From Cyprinodon diabolis (taxonomy: Eukaryota; Chordata; Actinopteri; Cyprinodontiformes; Cyprinodontidae), in assembly GCA_030533445.1 (NCBI GenBank), contig CM060083.1, positions 26,978,166 through 27,042,165 on the forward strand: a DNA stretch of 64,000 nt, read 5' to 3'. The notes under the pieces are model-generated. The model had not been told where the DNA came from and did not search any database. It saw only the letters and a program-made list of their open reading frames with translations. This document shows positions 1 through 64,000 of this stretch, piece by piece. The position numbers were made by a program, and so were the translations under genes. The first letter of the stretch is position 1; every line of letters begins with the position of its first letter.

Positions 1-1876
1 ACAAAAAGTCTTATTATTGAGCAATTTTTCTCTATTGACCATGAAAACGATTAAAAGAAAATAGATGTATTTTTGAATAAGTGAAAAAAAAAACGTATCC
101 TCATCCACTGTCAGTAATGCAGACTATGCACTGCAACACTTAATGCAAAATGCAAATATGTGGTGAAAGGTTAATTATATGCTTTTATACATACTATTTT
201 GTCTGAAAAGCTTTTATATGTGATCTGTAAAGCAGTTTGTCCTTTTAAAAAATTAAAGTGATTCAAAATATTAATAATGTTCAATCTATTATTGTGGAAA
301 TCATATTTAAAAATCTGCATCACACAGCTTAGGATTTGTTGTAAAAGTTGATTTAATTTTTTACAATAGTAGATATTATTCATTTGTTTTTATTATTCAT
401 TTAGACTTATGTTTTAAGTGAAAAACAGACCGAATTTAACAGTTGGACTCTTATTTTTTTTGACAATTGTCACAGAGAATAGCATTTTGTCTCTTTTAGT
501 AAGCTGTTAAATTCAGTAATGTCAGACTACAACTAAATAAATGCCTAATTTCCAGGTATCTAGTTGTAATATAATATACCTCTGGTGGCTTCATTGAGCC
601 ATGGAGCCTCTGAGTATTCTTTTGATGACTGCGAATGTGACATGAAGCACCCAGGAGAAGCCAGTTTTGAGGGAGACAGATGCTCAACCCAGTGTAAAGC
701 AGCAGGCATGTGATGCTGCCCTCTGGGCAGGCTCATGGTGCTGCATGGGTGATCTCAGGATGTAACAGTGTTTTGTGTGCTCAAAACTTCAGACATATCT
801 CCAAGTTGTGACTGCAGAGAAGAGTGTGTGTATTCCATGTGGTTTGGATCTCTTTTTGCCTGTGTGTGGAAGGAGAGGAGAGAGTGAAGTGTCTCTGCCC
901 AGGGAAATGTTTGTAACATGGAAGTTTCACTTTTGTTTATCAACCATCTGTGCTGAAGCACTAAGATTAACTGTAAACTATACTAAGTAATAGTGGACCC
1001 CTATGTTAGATGTGCACTAGGTATCTCTTTTGTTATTTTATCATTACTTAAATGCAAGACAAGCAGTGGATTTGGGGGGCCCTGAAATGAATTACATTTA
1101 ATGCTAGTTACTATCACCCATCCTAGATGGACTGATGTCTGATATAAAGCTAACTCAGGTGCGTTACTGTTATCATAAACAAAGAGGGTAACAGATGTTC
1201 TAAATTCTGCAACAGGTTCTCTCACTTGCTACTGTAAACACAATGTCATTACAGATAATAAAAAATATATAATAAATTTTTAACAGTGTAGCATATTTTA
1301 CTGTATTTTAAGTTTTGGTATGCGGATGTGTAGATATATTTTCTGAAATATATTTTTTTCATTTCCTATGATTGTTTTCTAAAAAAATGTTTCTACACGG
1401 GATATTGTTAATTTATTATAGGCGAGCGATTTTTTATTATTATTACCAGTATATTGATAACTCTCATTATGTTTGGCTCTAAACAGCTGTATTAACACAC
1501 CTTTAAAAGTACAAAATAAAAGCAATAGCATTATAGTGTCTTTTATTGTAATATTTTTCATACATGTGATTACTATTTTAGGAGATCACCTGTTCTCCTT
1601 TTTGCACACATGCTAGGAAACATGGTACCTCTATGTTGAGTTCTGTGCAAATAAGACATTGTAAAATGAATTCTCTCACAAAAACTGTTTTGTTTCTGTT
1701 CTTTTTGTCTCTCCCCATTTCATTCTACCATTGTCTACTGCCTTTTTTACTTCCTCTACTTTGCTCCTAATACCCTACCTCTCCTTATGTTCTCTGTGCT
1801 TACTCATTTCTACTCTCATCCCTTGTTCACTGATTCCCCTCTCCAAATCTGTCGCTGTCCCCCTCCACTCTTGCAG
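1..1876. other. Intron upstream of exon 1, no gene seen
   Basis: AT-rich intron sequence. I searched it for the preceding thrombospondin-repeat exons of BAI3 and found no acceptor/donor-framed cysteine-rich stretch. Short open frames here show no familiar motif. Confidence 0.7.
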
Positions 1877-60124
<58,248 letters not shown>

Positions 60125-60975
60125 AGAGTCAAGAAGGTGAAGAAAAAATGCAAACTTGGAAAGGAGGAGAAGGGGATGTATTTTGCACTGATTAAAGCAA
60201 CAGACTTTTCTAACAGCCTTGGCAAACATATCTGGAACTTACGAGCGTGGCAGGGACAAAATGTGCCAATACAATATATGGACCGGTGAGAGATGAAAAA
60301 AAATAAAAATAAAAAGGGATAAAAACATCAGTGTTACTTTTTGTATTCTCACTAGTGTACTTAGTGTGGGGCAGCCTGGTGTACAATATTTACCATCCTG
60401 TGTTACCAATTATCTGTGGAGGAATTGGCTGAAAAAAAAACTCTCTTAATGAAACCTCACAAAGCAAATGACATGCCATGTCGTCCCAGCTTCATCGGGT
60501 CTAGTTTTGATTTCCTAAAACTGGACCTGGGAGCACAATGTATATATTTATGCAGTTTTTAAAAAGTTTATAACAGTCCGTTTGGCCATTACTACACTTT
60601 TTACTTTATAATATAAAACATGGGAGGCAAAGAGGATTTTTCTGTCATATTAAAATGAATGTTTGTCAAGCTACATTCTTCATTGCTTTAAATGCAATAA
60701 AGATAATACTCACTTTTATATAAATAATATATTTCACAACTTTAATACTGCAGAATCTGCTTGAAGGATCCCAGCAAGCTCTCTCATCTGCAGCTCTGTA
60801 TAAAATATTTAAAAATATGTTGTACGGTGTAAATAAACTTTTGTCTACATATGTTTTACTTGTGCCAATTTATTTTATGAGGTAAAAAAAAAATGCCAAC
60901 CTGACCAGAAGTTATAGCGAAAAATGTTAACATTTGAAAAGGAATGTAAATAAAAGAGGAAATATGTTCGTACTG
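60125..60975 (+). other. adgrb3: adgrb3 3' UTR (end approximate)
   Basis: Non-coding sequence after the TAA. It carries AATAAA signals at 60696-60701, 60832-60837 and 60949-60954, with T/GT-rich stretches after the second and third that would suit cleavage. The end is therefore placed near 60850 or 60975. I cannot tell from sequence which signal is used. Confidence 0.6.
60696..60954 (+). terminator. adgrb3: Cluster of three AATAAA polyadenylation signals
   Basis: Canonical AATAAA at 60696-60701, at 60832-60837 (followed by ACTTTTGTCT, a T-rich element) and at 60949-60954 (followed about 50 nt later by a GTTGTGTGTTTGTTG stretch). The last two look most like working signals. Confidence 0.6.
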
Positions 60976-61854
60976 CTTCAGAGGTCGTGTCAAGTTTATG
61001 TTGTGTGTTTGTTGTCAAATGCATTACTCACTCTAATGGAGCAAGAATATAAATTATATCTAATGATAACTGTTGAAGAAAATGGGACTTAATGGTTACA
61101 GGGTAAGTTCAAAGGTTGTAAAATGTGGTTCTGATGTAAGGCTGTATGCAGCCTTACATCATGTACACATTTTTTACATTTAGTGGTAATTCCAGACTAT
61201 TTTGTCCATTTAAGACCAAAGAGGATGTCTGATGGCTTAAAACGACTTTTAAGGGTATCATCAGCCTGCTATTTTACAAACCTTTGAACCATCTGCAAAT
61301 TATCCAAGGAAAGTTATTGCACATAAGATAAAGGTTTTAAAAAAAAACACCTCCCTGTGTGAAACATACTGAATGGAACATTTGAAACATTTGCAGGCAA
61401 AGCCAATACAACAGATCTCAATGCACTGTCAACAATCCAATAAATTAGAGTTACATGAGCGGTAAGCACCGATTAGATTCAATTTGATTCATGACTCAGA
61501 TCTGCTGAATCATTTTTCTATTCAGCTGAAACACAATTTGATGCACTTTGGCAGTAAATGAACATCAAACAATGACAGGAGGATTTTCAACTGAATCTTA
61601 ATAACTTTTTTGGTGAAAATATTTTCTTCATTAAAACATCAAATAGTAATTTCAGTACAAAGATCCAAAGAACAATTTGAGAAAAATATATGACATAATT
61701 GATGTTCTCACATCAATAACAAAAAGTCTTTGAAATATTTTCCGTTGAAAAGTATTTTCTTTATAAAAAATATTCGACCATTAGATAACCTAACAAAAAA
61801 GTGTTCATCTATAATTAATTTATCTATGAATATATGTATGTATGTGTGTGTATA

Positions 61855-61927
<73 letters not shown>

Positions 61928-63784
61928 CACTTTTTGGATCACACTTTTTGAAACTTAAAACCAAAGTAACTAGATCTCATCCATAAGAAAGACGATTGTC
62001 ATTAATGCCATATTCCTAGCACCCACATTCGTTTATTAATCAATACGAATCAGCTGATCTTAAAATGCTAATTTTAAGTTTGCTCTCTTAACACATGTTT
62101 CACTGAAGAAGATCATACAGTAGGTGTTGCACTTCCACCCATTTTCTGTTTAAGTAATCGTAAGCTTCTTTATAATTAACGGTCCAATGTGAAAGTGATA
62201 TTGTTTTAAAGTTTTATAAACTCATGTCACCAGGCTACTTTGTTTTGCCTATCCTACATTAAAATGTTAGCTTCATTCTAACCAATTTGAATAAACAACC
62301 ACATGAAGATGCTATAGAGGGTTAACTACTGTAGGTAAGATGTTTATAGCCTACAACCACAAATCTATAGAACAATCTTTAAAAGAAAACGTCCCATTGA
62401 AAATAAATTATTGTTGTGAAAAGTCTGGATTTAAAAACTAAATAAGGTTCTGTTTAACTTGTGAACCTATGCAATAATTTAAAAAGTGGTCAAGAGTGCC
62501 TTATAAGTCATCTGTATTAATAATGACTCTTTAGTTGAGCAAATGGCTTACACCTTCCCACTACAGCCAAAGGTTTGCTGTGTTTTGTATCCTCAACAGT
62601 CCAACTATATTAAATTTCCAAATTTGGCTGGGAAACATTTCCACTCCTAATATGTTTCTGTCTCTCCTGAGGATTCTCATGATAAGATCAGTTTCCTCAG
62701 ACAGGCAGGTCCACACAGACAGAGCACTAATGGCAGGGAGCTGCCAGAGCTTAAAGGAAATATTGTTTGTTTTGTCTGCTGCTCTGTGCAATTTTGCAGT
62801 GAGAGTGGAAGGCCTGTGCTCCTCTCTCCATCTGAGATAGAGGGATCCACCGAGTAGAGGGGGGTCAAGATCAAGCAGGAGGGGGAGGAGGAGTGACATC
62901 TTCAGGGGAGAACAAGGAAAAGATGAAGAAACAGAGAACATCCCTAGTGGGCTGAAATCAGGACTTGGGACTGCTCACACACAAAAAAAGTGAAAAACAG
63001 AGCTCGTTAGTAAAATGATGTCTGCATTTAGAAAACATTTTAATTTAGACAAAATACATAATTGGTGTAATTACTCTATACAAACACGACTGTTAAAGGT
63101 GCCCGATTTTTATTTTATTTATGGTGCCTGTTGTCTTGTTGTACTTTGTGTGTCTTACAGTTTAGTTTTTAAGTGTTTTGACCATAACATTGTGTGAAAA
63201 GATGTATGCTGCAGTGCATTGGCACAATGAATACATGACAAAGTGTTAAAGCCAAAAAATTTCATTTAGAAGGGTAAGAAGAAATGGAAAGTTCAAGCTA
63301 AGTTTAAAAAAAACTATTAAAAAAATGGTATTAAGAAGGATTACTGTGGTTTAGGCTTATGCCCGACAGACCTGCACATGAAGATTCACAGAAAGGGTGT
63401 TTCTTAGTTACCCAAGTAGTTTTTTTGGATGTTAGATCAGGAGAGCATGGTGGAGGTGGAACAGGCTTTAAGGTGATTCCTAAAGGCAGTGAAATAGGAA
63501 CCAGGTTCTGCTAGTCGTGGGTGTGGAACCCAGTGGTGCCACAGGAGGTTTGTAAATGGCAGAAGGGGGACCAAGGAATGGTGGATGACTGGCCCCCTCC
63601 TCAGCTGATTAGGCTCTTTGGACCAGTTGGGCATCTTGTTTGAGCCATAGCAGCAGCACAATCACATTGGCTAATTTGTAACAAATAATGAATTTGATCG
63701 TAACAGGTTTAGAGTTCATATAGAGCCTAATTAGCATAAAAAACCTGCAGTAAAGCTTAAAAAAAAAAAGCTGTATATTTTTAT
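60976..63784. other. 3' flank, intergenic
   Basis: Holds the (TA)n run at 61857-61922. A less AT-rich stretch at 62535-62940 has open frames on both strands, but none carries a familiar motif or splice framing. No gene seen. Confidence 0.6.
61857..61922. repeat. (TA)n microsatellite
   Basis: An almost pure TA run, about 33 units, preceded by GTATGTATGTGTGTG. Located 900 bp beyond the adgrb3 3' UTR. Confidence 0.97.
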
Positions 63785-64000
63785 CCATCCATCCATCTTC
63801 TTCTGTTTATCTGGGTTGTTTGTCGGGTTGCGGGGGTAGCAGCTTCAGCAGGGAGTCCCAGGCGTCCCTCTCTTTAGCCACTTGGGCCAGCTCCTCCAGC
63901 ACTCCCCGGCCACCCGAGAAACATAGTCCCTCCAGCGTGTTCTGGGTCTCCCCCTGAGCCTCCTTCCAGTGGGACGTGCCCGGAACGCCTCACCAGGGAG
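63785..64000 (-). mobile_element. 3' end of a fish LINE, antisense, runs off the window
   Basis: Begins with CCATCCATCCATCTTCTTCT, the reverse complement of the GGATGG tail of fish LINEs, and continues GTCCCTCCAGCGTGTTCTGG and TGGGACGTGCCCGGAACGCC into well-preserved coding-type sequence. Same or related family as the decayed LINE at 18420-19773. Its body lies beyond position 64000. Confidence 0.8.

Noticed and set aside
61730..61951. 73-codon frame with a Tyr-Ile repeat
   Set aside because: Translation of the (TA)n microsatellite.
62535..62940. Overlapping frames on both strands in the 3' flank
   Set aside because: No familiar peptide and no splice sites in frame; may be conserved non-coding DNA but I cannot show it.

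Overview
The window is vertebrate genomic DNA and most likely from a teleost fish. It is AT-rich and intron-dense, with GT-AG splice sites. The repeats are of fish type: Tc1-like transposons, a hAT derivative, fish LINEs and TTAA-flanked MITEs. I cannot resolve the species.

One gene fills almost the whole window. It is the 3' two-thirds of adgrb3 (BAI3, adhesion G-protein-coupled receptor B3) on the + strand. I could place 23 coding exons between 1877 and 60124, every junction phase-consistent, encoding about 990 residues to the stop. In order they give the HormR domain (exon 1), the GAIN domain (2-9), the GPS cleavage motif (9), seven transmembrane helices (10-17), and a long cytoplasmic tail (18-23) with an ELMO-type helix and a C-terminal QTEV PDZ ligand. 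The signal peptide, CUB domain and thrombospondin repeats should lie upstream of the window. A 3' UTR with several AATAAA signals follows, then about 3 kb of flank ending in an antisense LINE end. Exon numbers used here count only what is visible.

The most interesting place is the end of the 13.5-kb intron before the GPS exon. A sudden CpG-rich, pyrimidine-rich, promoter-like block (about 34850-35228) sits directly against the exon. It contains an expanded-spacer RE1/REST-like site. A transcript starting there could not make the GPS in frame, but it would reach a well-placed ATG at 36224 just before TM1, predicting an N-terminally truncated 7TM-only BAI3.

Other points in the gene: a 44-nt exon followed by a long UG repeat, whose skipping would end the protein before the membrane; a 99-nt in-frame cassette in intracellular loop 3; and in-frame small exons in the tail that could switch ELMO coupling while keeping the PDZ ligand.

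The introns carry most of the mobile DNA. There is an apparently intact Tc1-like transposon (343-aa DD34E transposase, perfect 29-bp TIRs, TA duplication), a hAT derivative with a perfect 8-bp duplication and BED-finger remnant, a TTAA-flanked MITE, several decayed LINEs (one with a restriction-like endonuclease and a 21-bp palindrome at its 5' end), and at least four decayed Tc1 copies. I saw no second host gene and no recognisable RNA gene.
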